64,000 bases of DNA from Sediminibacterium sp. Gen4 (GCA_013391385.1 JACBFI010000011.1:25988-89987); one strand, 5' to 3'. Shown: positions 51,505 through 61,138, numbered from the stretch's first letter. Made by a program: numbers and translations. Notes: a model not told the origin generated them from the letters alone.

Positions 51505-52110
51505 ATGAAATCACTCCTCACCATTCTCACTGCCATTGTATTCTTTACTGCCTGCTCTTCTGATCAAAAAAGAGTAGTGGTTTTTAGTAAAGGAACTGCT
51601 GAGATCAATACAGAAACCAAAACCATCAAAGCCACAGATGGTGCCGGACATGAAGACAAAGCGGTTGACTTTGTTGGAAAGAACATAGAACTCACATTGA
51701 ATACTCCTTCCGGAGAAGCGAAAGTGACTTTAACAGAAAATGGTTACTATGTGGTGAATGTAAAGAGTGATACCATCATTGGTAGTCAGGTGAACTATAC
51801 CGATCCACAATTGGCCAATCAACTGATCACACAAGAAGCACTCAAATTCAAGATCGACTCTTTAGAAAATCTAGTGGCCAATAAGAATGTAGGAAAAGCC
51901 AATCGCAATTTTTACATACTCCCTAATTCCGCTGTGCACATCACAGACAATTTTGACGCGATCATCATCGGGCCCTTCCATAAAATGCGATCTGCTGAAG
52001 GTAAAGATGGTAAAGCCCCTGAAGTATACCGCTTCTACAGCATTAAAGAGATCCGCGAAACCATTGCAAAGTTGCAAGGGATGACAGGAAGGGAGAAAAC
52101 AGTAGAATAA
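51505..52110 (+). CDS. Lipoprotein of unknown function (201 aa)
   Basis: The protein has a lipobox signal (AIVFFTAC, Cys about 17) and a beta-rich first half (VVVFSKGTAEINTETKTIKA, FVGKNIELTLNTPSGEAKVT). The second half is helical, with FYILPNSAVHITDNFDAIII and PEVYRFYSIKEIRETIAKLQ. I do not recognise a named family. It stands alone between two intergenic inverted repeats, so it is probably transcribed by itself. Confidence 0.65.
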   Translation: MKSLLTILTAIVFFTACSSDQKRVVVFSKGTAEINTETKTIKATDGAGHEDKAVDFVGKNIELTLNTPSGEAKVTLTENGYYVVNVKSDTIIGSQVNYTDPQLANQLITQEALKFKIDSLENLVANKNVGKANRNFYILPNSAVHITDNFDAIIIGPFHKMRSAEGKDGKAPEVYRFYSIKEIRETIAKLQGMTGREKTVE

Positions 52111-52187
52111 GAAACAGAGCAATCAGGAATAAGAAAGTATATGTTTTTTCACTTTCTTATTCCTGATTTCTTATTTCTCTGTTTCTT
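52109..52187. repeat. Intergenic inverted repeat of GGAATAAGAAA words
   Basis: The left arm (52109-52138) and right arm (52151-52187) pair through AATCAGGAATAAGAAAGT and its complement, with GAAACAGAG/CTCTGTTTC at the outer end. It fills the gap between the convergent stops at 52110 and 52193. Confidence 0.82.
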
Positions 52188-52192
52188 ATTTT

Positions 52193-52426
52193 CTATTCCG
52201 GCACCGGATCATATCCATGCCCACCGCCCGGTCTGCACTTGCTGATTCTTTTGATGGATAGCCATCCGCCTTTGATTAATCCATGTTTTTGCAAGGCTTC
52301 TACTGCATATTGAGAACAAGTAGGTGTAAACCTGCACTTGGGTCCAATATTCGGTGAGATGACATACTGATAAAACCTGATGAGTAGAATAAAAGGGTAG
52401 CTTAATATTTGAAGTAGAAGCTTCAT
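52193..52426 (-). CDS. yidD: Membrane protein insertion efficiency factor YidD
   Basis: The 77-residue protein has an amphipathic/hydrophobic start ([20 protein letters not shown]), then [20 protein letters not shown] and [20 protein letters not shown]. These are the YidD hallmarks, including the three cysteines. It helps YidC insert inner-membrane proteins. It follows rnpA by 31 nt on the same strand, the normal bacterial order rpmH-rnpA-yidD. Confidence 0.95.
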   Translation of the reverse strand: MKLLLQILSYPFILLIRFYQYVISPNIGPKCRFTPTCSQYAVEALQKHGLIKGGWLSIKRISKCRPGGGHGYDPVPE

Positions 52427-52457
52427 GGGTGTGAATGGTGAGTAGTGAGTGTGTTGT

Positions 52458-52847
52458 TTATGTGTTTATTTTTTTGATCAGCTTCTCTAGACCCTCTTTC
52501 ATTTTTACTCTGATCAGTGTATAGTCTGGTAATTCTTTATCGAGGTAAAGAAAGAAAACTGAGATGGTTTTTGATTGAGCTGATACTACTTCATGCAGGC
52601 TTTGTTTTTCTAATCGATACGCTTCGCGTAATAGTCTTTTGATCCGATTTCTGTCTACTGCTTTTTTGAAATGTTTGGAACCCACACCCACACCTGCATG
52701 AACGGGAACAGAAGTACCCATGGTATCTTTCTCAATAAAAAATACTTTGATGGGGAATACAGAAAAGCTTTTACCAGTAGTAAAAATGGCTTGCAGTTCT
52801 GTTCTACTCTTGAGCTTTTCTTTTTTATGATAACCGAATGCCTTCAT
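52458..52847 (-). CDS. rnpA: Ribonuclease P protein component
   Basis: The 129-residue basic protein contains the RNR motif region [20 protein letters not shown], preceded by [17 protein letters not shown]. It joins the RNase P RNA to mature tRNA 5' ends. It lies between rpmH and yidD, with a hairpin separating it from rpmH. Confidence 0.94.
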   Translation of the reverse strand: MKAFGYHKKEKLKSRTELQAIFTTGKSFSVFPIKVFFIEKDTMGTSVPVHAGVGVGSKHFKKAVDRNRIKRLLREAYRLEKQSLHEVVSAQSKTISVFFLYLDKELPDYTLIRVKMKEGLEKLIKKINT

Positions 52848-52866
52848 GTATTGGGTACTAAACTAA

Positions 52867-52893
52867 AAAAGTCCCGCCGTAAAGCGGGACTTT
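52867..52893 (-). terminator. Hairpin between rpmH and rnpA
   Basis: On the minus strand the AAGTCCCGC/GCGGGACTT stem is followed by TTTTTTAG. It comes 39 nt after the rpmH stop. A second perfect hairpin, ATTCCGAT-GG-ATCGGAAT (52910-52927), sits between. The pair may reduce read-through so that L34 is made in excess over RnpA. Confidence 0.82.
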
Positions 52894-52931
52894 ATATTTT
52901 CATCCTTTATTCCGATGGATCGGAATAAGAC

Positions 52932-53087
52932 TTATTTTAATCCTTTCTCGCTTGAAACTGTTAGCTTCTTGCGGCCTTTCGCTCTGCGGCTAGCCAATAC
53001 TTTACGGCCGTTAGCAGTTTGCATACGCTTGCGGAATCCGTGAACAGATTTACGGCGGCGCTTATGCGGTTGAAATGTACGTTTCAT
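52932..53087 (-). CDS. rpmH: 50S ribosomal protein L34
   Basis: The 51-residue basic protein reads [20 protein letters not shown], then [20 protein letters not shown] and [11 protein letters not shown]. The first 44 residues are the universal L34 sequence. It is part of the large ribosomal subunit and is the first gene of the rpmH-rnpA-yidD unit. Confidence 0.97.
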   Translation of the reverse strand: MKRTFQPHKRRRKSVHGFRKRMQTANGRKVLASRRAKGRKKLTVSSEKGLK

Positions 53088-53168
53088 AATTACGTTTTTT
53101 TAACTAACCCTATAATTTTGTTTCATTTCATTACGGCAGTCACCATACTGCTGTCTGTGAAAGGACGG

Positions 53169-53176
53169 CAAAAGTA
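53169..53176 (-). promoter_or_regulatory. -7 element of the rpmH operon (TACTTTTG on the minus strand)
   Basis: A perfect TAnnTTTG match lies 81 nt upstream of the rpmH start, with a TTTTTG about 22 nt further upstream as a possible -33 element. The leader between contains a CAGCAGTATGGTGACTG hairpin near 53137-53153. Confidence 0.5.
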
Positions 53177-53254
53177 AGGAAAAGCGCTCAGAAATTGACA
53201 AAAATTCGCTTTATAAATTTTAAAGCATTGATTTTCAGCGATAAAAAAGCGTTG

Positions 53255-54085
53255 TTATAAAAGTTCCAGATGTGTAGACTGCAATTTTTCTCCAAAAAAT
53301 ATACTGGCATGGTTATCAAAATCCACTACAGAATCGGTGGTATAAAAAGTTTGGGTGCCCTGTTTCGAACAACGCTTTTCCATTTCCGGATGACGATGCA
53401 GGTATGCTTTCAAACTGGCTGCTACAATGGTTCCCTGGGATAGAACAGTGGTACCTGCCGGAGCAAAAGCCTGTATTTTTTCCATCAATAATGGATAATG
53501 CGTGCAAGCCAATAATAAAGTATCGATATCGGGCGCTTGCCGGAACAAACGATTTAAATGTTGTTGAATAAAATAATCAGCTCCCGGTTTATCATATTCA
53601 TGATTCTCGACCAATGGAACCCACATAGGACAAGCTTCCTGATACACTTTTAAAGAAGGAAAGAACTTAGCGATCTCAATAGGATAACTTTCACTGATGA
53701 CTGTTCCTGTAGTTCCTAAAATACCTACAGAACCAGATTTACTATAATGACCAATGACTTCCGTAGTAGGTCTGATAACACCCAATACACGTTTCCGTGG
53801 ATCGATCTTTGGTAGATCTTTTTGCTGAATGGTACGTAATGCTTTTGCAGAAGCCGTATTACAAGCCAGTACCACTAATTCACAACCCTGATCAAAAAAC
53901 CACTGCACACACTGCAATGTATACTGGTACACCGTATCAAAAGATCGTGGACCATAAGGCGCACGTGCATTGTCGCCCATATAGAGATAATCATATTCAG
54001 GTAAGGTCTTTACCAATTCTTTGAGAATGGTAAGTCCACCATAACCACTATCAAAAACACCAATGGGTTGCTGTGCGAAAGACAT
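53255..54085 (-). CDS. murI: Glutamate racemase
   Basis: The 276-residue enzyme has the aspartate/glutamate racemase motifs PIGVFDSGYGGLTILKEL, YMGDNARAPYGPRS, the first catalytic Cys in VLACNTASAKALR and the second in LLACTHYPLLMEKI. It supplies D-glutamate for peptidoglycan. It lies downstream of the Skp genes but beyond their terminator. Confidence 0.95.
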   Translation of the reverse strand: MSFAQQPIGVFDSGYGGLTILKELVKTLPEYDYLYMGDNARAPYGPRSFDTVYQYTLQCVQWFFDQGCELVVLACNTASAKALRTIQQKDLPKIDPRKRVLGVIRPTTEVIGHYSKSGSVGILGTTGTVISESYPIEIAKFFPSLKVYQEACPMWVPLVENHEYDKPGADYFIQQHLNRLFRQAPDIDTLLLACTHYPLLMEKIQAFAPAGTTVLSQGTIVAASLKAYLHRHPEMEKRCSKQGTQTFYTTDSVVDFDNHASIFFGEKLQSTHLELL

Positions 54086-54135
54086 GTTACGAAGTTAATA
54101 TCTATCGGCTCATGAATGGAATAAGATATCAGCAT

Positions 54136-54169
54136 AAAAAATCCCGTTCATCATCAGATGAACGGGATC
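54136..54169 (-). terminator. Rho-independent terminator of the envelope operon
   Basis: On the minus strand the ATCCCGTTCATC/GATGAACGGGAT hairpin is followed by TTTTTTATGC. It comes 22 nt after the stop of the last Skp gene. Confidence 0.92.
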
Positions 54170-54190
54170 CAATAGTATTCAAAAAATGAA

Positions 54191-54808
54191 TTAATTTTTC
54201 TTAGGTGCAGGAGTGGTTGGTTTTGCTCCTGTTGCAGGTGCAGGAACAGTTCCACCGGCTGCTTTCCAGGCATCCATGATCTCTTTGTTCAAAGGCAGGT
54301 TCAGTTTCAGGGCTACCCTAATGGTGAGGTTATCCAGAATACTGGGTTGCACATAAGGAGACAATGATTCTGATTTTAGAACCCAGGTATACTTCTGCTC
54401 AGCTACGATCTGCTGTAATGCATTGTACATTTGTTGTCTGTATGGTCCTAACAAACGTTCCATTTTATCACGCTGCATTTCCTCAGAATACTGTTGCCAG
54501 TTAGCGATTTTGTAATACAATCTGTTCAGATCGCTTTCTGCCATTTCTCTTGCTTTTGCAGGCATGGTAGCAGAATCTTTTTTGTAAAGACTGTCTCTGC
54601 GCTTGTAATCCTGCACGGAGTAAGCATATTCAACATTGAGCGAATCTCTAAGATAGGTATTCATTACAGAATCCATTGTTTGTTCTAAACCGGGAAACAG
54701 GCTCAGTAGACTTTGCTCATCAAAGTGACCGATTTTAACCTGAGACTGGGCATTGTTGGAGAACAGTAAGCTAGCCACCGTCACACACACAAGTAATAAT
54801 TGCTTCAT
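54191..54808 (-). CDS. OmpH/Skp-family periplasmic chaperone (second copy, Pro/Ala-rich tail)
   Basis: The 205-residue protein has a signal peptide (ending NNAQSQ), then KIGHFDEQSLLSLFPGLEQT, a long charged helical region and a C-terminal Pro/Ala/Thr-rich tail (GGTVPAPATGAKPTTPAPKK). Skp proteins hold unfolded outer-membrane proteins for BamA. It is more diverged than its neighbour at 54850; SLLSLFPGLEQTMDSV replaces the usual KVDYQYVLEKMPEY start. It is the last gene before the terminator. Confidence 0.85.
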   Translation of the reverse strand: MKQLLLVCVTVASLLFSNNAQSQVKIGHFDEQSLLSLFPGLEQTMDSVMNTYLRDSLNVEYAYSVQDYKRRDSLYKKDSATMPAKAREMAESDLNRLYYKIANWQQYSEEMQRDKMERLLGPYRQQMYNALQQIVAEQKYTWVLKSESLSPYVQPSILDNLTIRVALKLNLPLNKEIMDAWKAAGGTVPAPATGAKPTTPAPKKN

Positions 54809-54849
54809 TGTAGAGATGATTTTGAGATATTTGTTTTGTTTTAGGAGTT

Positions 54850-55365
54850 TTATTTGATCCCCAGTTCTTTTAGGATATCATCACTTTTATCCAGCTTGGG
54901 GTCGGCAAATATAACGGTAATTCCTTCACTTTTATCCAGTACGAAATCATAAGAACGGGCCAAAGCCATTTTCTGAACAGCAGAATATACCCTGTCCTGA
55001 ACCGGCTTAATCAGTCGCTGACGTTCCTTAAACAGATCGCCCTCATAGCCAAAACGCTTTTTCTGCAGGTCGCGAATCTCTTTTTCACGAACAAACAATT
55101 CATCTTCTCTTTTCTTTCTTAGATCTTCTGTCAGCATGAACTGTTCAGCCTCATAGTTCTTATACATTTTATCCAATACCGTTTGTTTATCATCTATTTC
55201 TTTCTGCCATTGTTCTCCGATCTCTTGTAGCTTTTTATCGGCGTTTTTGTATTCCGGTATCTTTTCGAGGATGTATTTGGTATCAATGATCGCATAACGT
55301 TGTTGCGATTGCGCCATAAAAGCGGTACCAATCAATAGAAGGGTGAAGAGTAAGGTTTTTTTCAT
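54850..55365 (-). CDS. skp: OmpH/Skp-family periplasmic chaperone
   Basis: The 171-residue protein has a signal peptide (MKKTLLFTLLLIGTAFMAQS). The canonical start QQRYAIIDTKYILEKIPEYK follows, then a coiled-coil hairpin (about 45-120, KEIRDLQKKRFGYEGDLFKE) and a C-terminal strand region (DFVLDKSEGITVIFADPKLD). It lies 23 nt downstream of bamA and 41 nt upstream of the second copy. It escorts outer-membrane proteins across the periplasm. Confidence 0.93.
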   Translation of the reverse strand: MKKTLLFTLLLIGTAFMAQSQQRYAIIDTKYILEKIPEYKNADKKLQEIGEQWQKEIDDKQTVLDKMYKNYEAEQFMLTEDLRKKREDELFVREKEIRDLQKKRFGYEGDLFKERQRLIKPVQDRVYSAVQKMALARSYDFVLDKSEGITVIFADPKLDKSDDILKELGIK

Positions 55366-55388
55366 AAACTATTTTTTTGTTCAGGTTT

Positions 55389-58130
55389 CTATTCCGGTTC
55401 GAAGCCTAGCATAAAGGTAAACCTTGCTGCATCTTTCAACGGACCGTTTGGTGTGAACCTATCCAATCCTATGCCATAATCAAATCCAAGCAATCCGAAC
55501 ATGGGTAGGAAGAAGCGCATACCCAATCCAACAGACCTTCTGAGCTTAAATGGATTGTAATCTTTCATGCTGAACCATCCATTAGCAGCCTCATAGAATG
55601 CAAGCCCATAAATGGTGCTGCTCGGATTCAAGCTCAATGGATAGCGCAGCTCCATGGTGTATTTGTTAAATATTGTAAAATATTGTCTGGCAGACTGTTG
55701 ATCGGGGTTCACTTTGGGGTTTGAGTTGTCATAAACCGGATATCCACGGTGTGCAATGATATCAAAACCCAATAATGCAAACTGATTACTTAACCCTGCA
55801 TCTCCCACCTGAAAACGTTCGAATGGAGAGATCTGAAGTTCTTTATTAAACCTGCCAAGGAAGCCAAATTTTGCTGAAGCCCTCAATACAAACTGTTTGT
55901 TTCTATCTTCTCCATGTGGGCGACCCAAGGGCACAAACCACTCACCATTGAAGCGCCATTTATGGTACTCCACCCAGCGATAAGGGTTGGCTTTATTAGA
56001 AATATTCGGATTGATGATTGAATAAGGCGGTGTGACTGCCAAACTCAACATAAAGTTGGATCCTGAACGTGGGAATAAAGGTTGGTCTACCGATGAACGC
56101 TGTAAAGCCACACGGAAGTTAAAATTGTGTACGTTACCATTATTGAATCCTGGTAAATTAATCGGGTCAATCGCATAATCGCTCAACTTGTAACGTGTAA
56201 AATTCAACCCTACAGACAAAGAGAAAAAGTCATCCGGCCATTTCAGTTGTTTTGCTAAACTGATGGTTGCACCGGTTGTAGAAATAAAACTTCTATTCGC
56301 AAAATTCGGGTCAAATAAACCTGTATTTGGATTGAAAGTCTGCCCAAATCGGGTATTGTAAATACTGAAAGTCAGCGCATTTCTTTTCTTTCCTCCTAGC
56401 CAAGGCTCAGTGAAGGAGAAATTATAAGATCGGAATGCTTTACCATTACTCTGTACACGTAAACTTAGTTTTTGTCCGTCACCCATTGGCAATGGATCCC
56501 AGGCAGATTTCTTCCAGATATTACGAATGGAGAAGTTATTGAATGATACGCCCAATGTACCTGTTAGACCAATGATACCCCCCCAACCCGCACTCAATTC
56601 TAGCTGATCACTTGATTTTTCTTCTACACTATAATTGATATCCACCGTTCCATCTTCAGGATTGGGAATGGGATTGATACCAATCTTTTCCTGGTTAAAA
56701 TAATTCAGCTGTGCGATCTCACGTTGAGAACGAATGAGATCCGATCGGCTGAATTTTTCTCCCGGGATGGTTCTCAATTCACGGCGAATAACATGTTCTT
56801 TGGTTCTGTCATTCCCACTGATGCGAATATTCTTGATGGTTGCCTGCGGACCTTCAATGATTCTGATCTCAAAATCGATGGTGTCATTGTACACCGCTGT
56901 TTCTACCGGATCTGTACGGAAGAAAAGATAACCATCATCCTGATACAATCCACTGATATCACCACCATCGGCTGAAGCAGCTTTACCTAATTTTTTATTC
57001 AACACATCGAGGTTATAAATATCTCCTTTACGAATACCGATGATGGCAGTTAGGATAGAATCAGAATACTTGGTATTACCTCTCCAGGTGATATTTCCGA
57101 AATAATATTTCCGACCCTCGTTCATTTTGATATCAATGTTGAGGTGACCGGCTTTGTTGTAATAAACCGTGTCTTTCTCAATCACCGCATCTCTATGTCC
57201 CAGTGAATTATAATAATCTAATAAACTTTCTTTGTCTTCTTCAAACTTGATGATATTGAATTTAGCAGACGACAATTTGAAACGTGCATAAGGATCCAAT
57301 ACTTTTTTGGTCTTACTTAACGTCAGGAATCCTTTTTCTTCTACGTATTGTTTGAAATCATAGCGTTGAACGGTAACGATCTGACCACTATCGAAAGATG
57401 GATTGAGTGTAAGTCTCGATTTCTCTTTGGTGCCTTTCAATTGTTTTTTCAACTTAGTAGCATCAACAGTATTACCTCCAAAGTTGATGTTGTTGATACG
57501 AACCTTAGGACCTTTGTTCACTACAAAATCCAGGATCAATGTATTATCGAAAGTTGAATCAGGTCTTTCATCAATACGCACTTTTGCATTCTGGTATCCT
57601 TTCTCACCATAAAATTTCTTAATGGCTTCGATCGCAGAAATCTTCATGTTTTCAGTGATCACACGATTGCGAACCAGTCCGGTTTTACCGGTAAGATCTT
57701 CTGATTCTCCTTTACGCACACCTTTAAAAAAGAAGTTGGATAAACGTGGACGCTCTGTAACAACAATTTCTATTTCAATCTCTTTATCTACCAGTTTCGT
57801 GATATAGATTTCAACATCACTAAAATATTTCTGATCCCATAATTTCATGATGGCTTTTGAGAACGCATCTCCACCGGGGATGGTTACTTCATCGCCAACA
57901 TTCATATTGGAAATAGAGATGAGCAGGTTCTCATCAAAGAATTTGTTACCGGTAACTTTAATGGCTGATATCTTGTATTTTCTGGGAGTACGCTGGTTGA
58001 AAATATTAATCAGATCCGCATCTACGGAAGTAATCACCGTATCCTGACCGGTAGTTTCCTGCGCATATGTTCCTACGCTAACCAGTGATGATACTAAAGC
58101 CAACACTAAAAATTTGTACACTTTCTGCAT
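55389..58130 (-). CDS. bamA: Outer membrane protein assembly factor BamA
   Basis: The 913-residue protein has a signal peptide (ending VGTYAQ), POTRA domains over about 50-450 (YKISAIKVTGNKFFDENLLI; ATIKNIRISGNDRTKEHVIR) and a C-terminal Omp85 barrel (about 490-913). The barrel begins ELSAGWGGIIGLTGTLGVSF and includes the conserved RFQVGDAGLSN region and FEAANGW-type strand (GLAFYEAANGWFSMKDYNPF). It inserts beta-barrel proteins in the outer membrane. It lies in the order uppS-bamA-skp-skp. The last residues are FMLGFEPE, so the usual C-terminal aromatic is not terminal. Confidence 0.96.
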   Translation of the reverse strand: MQKVYKFLVLALVSSLVSVGTYAQETTGQDTVITSVDADLINIFNQRTPRKYKISAIKVTGNKFFDENLLISISNMNVGDEVTIPGGDAFSKAIMKLWDQKYFSDVEIYITKLVDKEIEIEIVVTERPRLSNFFFKGVRKGESEDLTGKTGLVRNRVITENMKISAIEAIKKFYGEKGYQNAKVRIDERPDSTFDNTLILDFVVNKGPKVRINNINFGGNTVDATKLKKQLKGTKEKSRLTLNPSFDSGQIVTVQRYDFKQYVEEKGFLTLSKTKKVLDPYARFKLSSAKFNIIKFEEDKESLLDYYNSLGHRDAVIEKDTVYYNKAGHLNIDIKMNEGRKYYFGNITWRGNTKYSDSILTAIIGIRKGDIYNLDVLNKKLGKAASADGGDISGLYQDDGYLFFRTDPVETAVYNDTIDFEIRIIEGPQATIKNIRISGNDRTKEHVIRRELRTIPGEKFSRSDLIRSQREIAQLNYFNQEKIGINPIPNPEDGTVDINYSVEEKSSDQLELSAGWGGIIGLTGTLGVSFNNFSIRNIWKKSAWDPLPMGDGQKLSLRVQSNGKAFRSYNFSFTEPWLGGKKRNALTFSIYNTRFGQTFNPNTGLFDPNFANRSFISTTGATISLAKQLKWPDDFFSLSVGLNFTRYKLSDYAIDPINLPGFNNGNVHNFNFRVALQRSSVDQPLFPRSGSNFMLSLAVTPPYSIINPNISNKANPYRWVEYHKWRFNGEWFVPLGRPHGEDRNKQFVLRASAKFGFLGRFNKELQISPFERFQVGDAGLSNQFALLGFDIIAHRGYPVYDNSNPKVNPDQQSARQYFTIFNKYTMELRYPLSLNPSSTIYGLAFYEAANGWFSMKDYNPFKLRRSVGLGMRFFLPMFGLLGFDYGIGLDRFTPNGPLKDAARFTFMLGFEPE

Positions 58131-58266
58131 CCGGATTCTGTTTGTTCTTCAACTGGCTGGACTTGAAACAGCAGTCTTTTCAATGGTTTTGGGTTATATA
58201 AACGGGGCAAATTAACGGGAATTATTAAAAGTCTTTGTTAAATCAACCGCCATTCTGAGGGTATTA

Positions 58267-59031
58267 TTAGACCAATTGTTTTTCTTCCTGAATTTGTTGA
58301 CCGGTTTTACCGAAACGTCTTTCTCTGGATTGAAAATCAATAAGGGCTTCATATAAATGCTCTTTGCGGAAATCAGGCCAGCGGGTATTGGTAAAATACA
58401 ATTCCGCATAAGCCAACTGGTATAATAAAAAGTTACTGATACGATACTCTCCACTGGTACGGATCATCAATTCCGGATCGGGGAACTCACTGGTTGCCAG
58501 GTATTGTTGAATGGTATCCTGATTGATGTTTTCAGGATCAATTTTCCCTGCTTTTACATCCAATCCAATCTGTTTAACGGCATTGGTCAACTCCCAGCGA
58601 CTGCTGTAACTCAATGCCAGTATAAGATTCAGGCCTGTATTGGCAGCGGTCAGTTCCAGTGCTTCTTTCAGTTCATTTCTGGCAAAATCGGGGAGCATGC
58701 TCATATCACCGATCACATGCAAACGAATATTGTTCTTATTCAGTGTGGGTACTTCTTTTCGAATGGAATCCACCAATAAACCCATCAACCCTTCCACTTC
58801 CTGTACAGGTCTATCCCAATTTTCAGTACTGAATGCATATAAAGTCAAATAACCAATACCCAGTTCAGCACTACCTTCCACAATACTCCTAACACTTTCC
58901 ACGCCATGGAAATGGCCATAAAGTCTGTCCTGCCCCTTTTCCTTGGCCCAACGACCATTGCCATCCATGATAACGGCAATATGTTTGGGCAGACGTTCTT
59001 TATTGATTTGTGTCATTAAGGTTTCCTGCAT
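58267..59031 (-). CDS. uppS: Isoprenyl transferase (undecaprenyl diphosphate synthase)
   Basis: The 254-residue cis-prenyltransferase has HIAVIMDGNGRWAKEKGQDR (catalytic Asp and the diphosphate-binding Gly-Asn-Gly-Arg), GYLTLYAFSTENWDRP and the C-terminal LMIRTSGEYRISNFLLYQLA, then YAELYFTNTRWPDF. It makes the lipid carrier for peptidoglycan and glycans. Met6 (59016) is an equally plausible start. It lies 136 nt upstream of bamA. Confidence 0.95.
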   Translation of the reverse strand: MQETLMTQINKERLPKHIAVIMDGNGRWAKEKGQDRLYGHFHGVESVRSIVEGSAELGIGYLTLYAFSTENWDRPVQEVEGLMGLLVDSIRKEVPTLNKNNIRLHVIGDMSMLPDFARNELKEALELTAANTGLNLILALSYSSRWELTNAVKQIGLDVKAGKIDPENINQDTIQQYLATSEFPDPELMIRTSGEYRISNFLLYQLAYAELYFTNTRWPDFRKEHLYEALIDFQSRERRFGKTGQQIQEEKQLV

Positions 59032-59146
59032 GTTCGTCCCTACGGTATTAAGGCTGCGAAATTAACAAAATCAATGGGTTGCAGGGATTTAATTCCCATA
59101 AAAATCAGGAATAATCAAGTACAAGCTCAATGTCTAACCATTGAAT

Positions 59147-59995
59147 TTACTTGGGGGTAGGGCATTTGTAAGACTGTAAACTGAAGGAAATACCTACTTT
59201 GAAACTGGCAAAAGCATCTTTTTGCAGACTATTCCCCCTTTGGCGACCTTTAATACCGATAGAAGTACCCGTTTCGTAGCTTCTGTCTTGTAAGAGGAAA
59301 GCAGGGGAAGGAGACCCGTCCGGTAAAGGAGGGAAGGCATCCGGAGCATATTCTCCGCTCACATCGTCCAAATAGTCGGTATTCGTAAAGCGATAGGTCA
59401 ACTCACCAAATACATTCATTCGCTCATTCAATGCATATTTAAATCCGAGGGTAAAGGGAATACTAATGGCAATAGGGTTATAGGGTTGCAAATTGGGATA
59501 TAAGGAACTACCTTGACCTTCCGTTCCAAGAGGACGAAGCATGTATTTTTCTCCGTTCAGAAAGGCATAAGGATCATGAGAAAAAACACCCAACCCAATT
59601 CCTACATAAGGTGTGTAATGATATCCCTTAAACCCGGGTTGAAAACGGAAAAAGTTAAAATCACCGGATACAGCGAGCTCCCATACATTGCTGTTGAAAC
59701 TCAGGTTGCGTCTACGTTGCGCAGCATTATCACTGTAAATATCTGAATAGCCCAACATAGCATATTCTGCCGAAAGTCTGACCCCGATATAATTATTGAT
59801 CTGCTTACGAAAAAAAAGACCCGCAGCTAATTTTGGCCTGTTGATTTTAATATTTGGATTCAGATCACCGAAATAATGCGCAGCTCCAACAGATACACCT
59901 ACTTCTCCCTGATGAACAAAACTTTCCATCAATTGAGCATGCGTCTGTTGAAGACCCAAAACCAGTAACAGTGATACGATTGCTTTTTTGAACAT
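59147..59995 (-). CDS. DUF6089-family outer-membrane barrel protein
   Basis: The 282-residue protein has a signal peptide (ending LQQTHAQ). The conserved start VGVSVGAAHYFGDLNPNIKI is followed by LAAGLFFRKQINNYIGVRLS and an 8-strand-like barrel with FNFFRFQPGFKGYHYTPYVG. This is the DUF6089 family, generally encoded beside uppS and bamA in Bacteroidota. The function is unknown; gene order suggests a link to outer-membrane assembly. Confidence 0.88.
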   Translation of the reverse strand: MFKKAIVSLLLVLGLQQTHAQLMESFVHQGEVGVSVGAAHYFGDLNPNIKINRPKLAAGLFFRKQINNYIGVRLSAEYAMLGYSDIYSDNAAQRRRNLSFNSNVWELAVSGDFNFFRFQPGFKGYHYTPYVGIGLGVFSHDPYAFLNGEKYMLRPLGTEGQGSSLYPNLQPYNPIAISIPFTLGFKYALNERMNVFGELTYRFTNTDYLDDVSGEYAPDAFPPLPDGSPSPAFLLQDRSYETGTSIGIKGRQRGNSLQKDAFASFKVGISFSLQSYKCPTPK

Positions 59996-60187
59996 AGCGT
60001 TTATGTCTTTACCCTTTGTAAAATAGCACCAAATTTTGTTACGATAAAAGTTAATTTAACGGTATTTGGTATAGAACTATCACTACAAAACAGCGATTCT
60101 GCTGAATCAACAGCATAGTGGATAGATGAAAGTTTTTACAAAAATGATGCCTGCGTTTGCTTTTTAAGAGAAGATTGAGAGAAAGTG

Positions 60188-61066
60188 CTAGTTTCTTTTA
60201 TCCAAGCCCCAGGTGAGTTTGGTTCTCAGCGTAGATAAAAAGCTATTTTCATTCAAGCGAACGAGGTTCACGCAAAATTGCTCTTTGCGAACAGCCAACT
60301 GAACAGATTTACCGACAATCTCTCTCCGTGCATCCAATGCACAAATGAACATGTCTGCCCGGCCTTCTACCTCAAAAGAAATGACATTGTTATCAGGAAC
60401 AATAATGGAACGTACATTCAAATTATGTGGTGCTACCGGTGTAATTACAAAGCTTGCTGATTCTGGAAACAAGATTGGGCCATTGCAGCTCATGTTATAA
60501 CCGGTGGATCCGGTGGGAGTAGCTACGATCAACCCATCTGCCCAATAGGTATTCAGAAATTCACCATTTAGATAAGTATGGATCTTGATCATGGGTGAAG
60601 TATCGCGCTTGTGTATCGCGAATTCATTCAACGCAAATGGAGCATCCCCAAACAAAGGTTCATTGGAATCAAGATGCATCAACGTTCTTTTGTCGACTAC
60701 AAAAGTGCGGTTAATGAGTGCATCAACAGCACTGCTTAACTCATCGCGGCTAATGCTGGCGAGAAAACCTAATCGACCAAAGTTGATACCCAGTATAGGA
60801 ATTCCATAATCACGTACCATGGTTACGGCATCCAACATGGTACCATCACCCCCTAAACTGATCAAACAATCAATTTCTTCATTAAGATCTTGTGAGCCAT
60901 TAAACGGTATCATTTTTTCTGAAAGATGTCCGGGTATCTGCATGGTTTCAATCAACGGACGATAGATATATACCTGTGTTTCATAACGGGCCAATTCGTC
61001 TAACAATATCAAAATGGGATTCCCCATTTCAGCATCAAGTCCCCGGCTATAAATGGCAATTTTCAT
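60188..61066 (-). CDS. nadK: NAD kinase
   Basis: The 292-residue protein has the GGDGTMLDA motif, INFGRLGFLASISRDEL, LNEFAIHKRDTSPMIKIHTY and ATPTGSTGYNMSCNGPIL, all standard for NAD kinase, which makes NADP. The start at 61066 is preferred because it opens with MKIAIYSRG; the longer frame upstream adds 22 unrelated residues and overlaps almost to the next gene. It lies 72 nt downstream of the BamA-like gene. Confidence 0.95.
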   Translation of the reverse strand: MKIAIYSRGLDAEMGNPILILLDELARYETQVYIYRPLIETMQIPGHLSEKMIPFNGSQDLNEEIDCLISLGGDGTMLDAVTMVRDYGIPILGINFGRLGFLASISRDELSSAVDALINRTFVVDKRTLMHLDSNEPLFGDAPFALNEFAIHKRDTSPMIKIHTYLNGEFLNTYWADGLIVATPTGSTGYNMSCNGPILFPESASFVITPVAPHNLNVRSIIVPDNNVISFEVEGRADMFICALDARREIVGKSVQLAVRKEQFCVNLVRLNENSFLSTLRTKLTWGLDKRN

Positions 61067-61138
61067 TTTTTTGCTTTGAGTGTTTGGGTGACGGTAAGCT
61101 CCACCACCACTGTATACATCCAACCTTATCAATGGATC

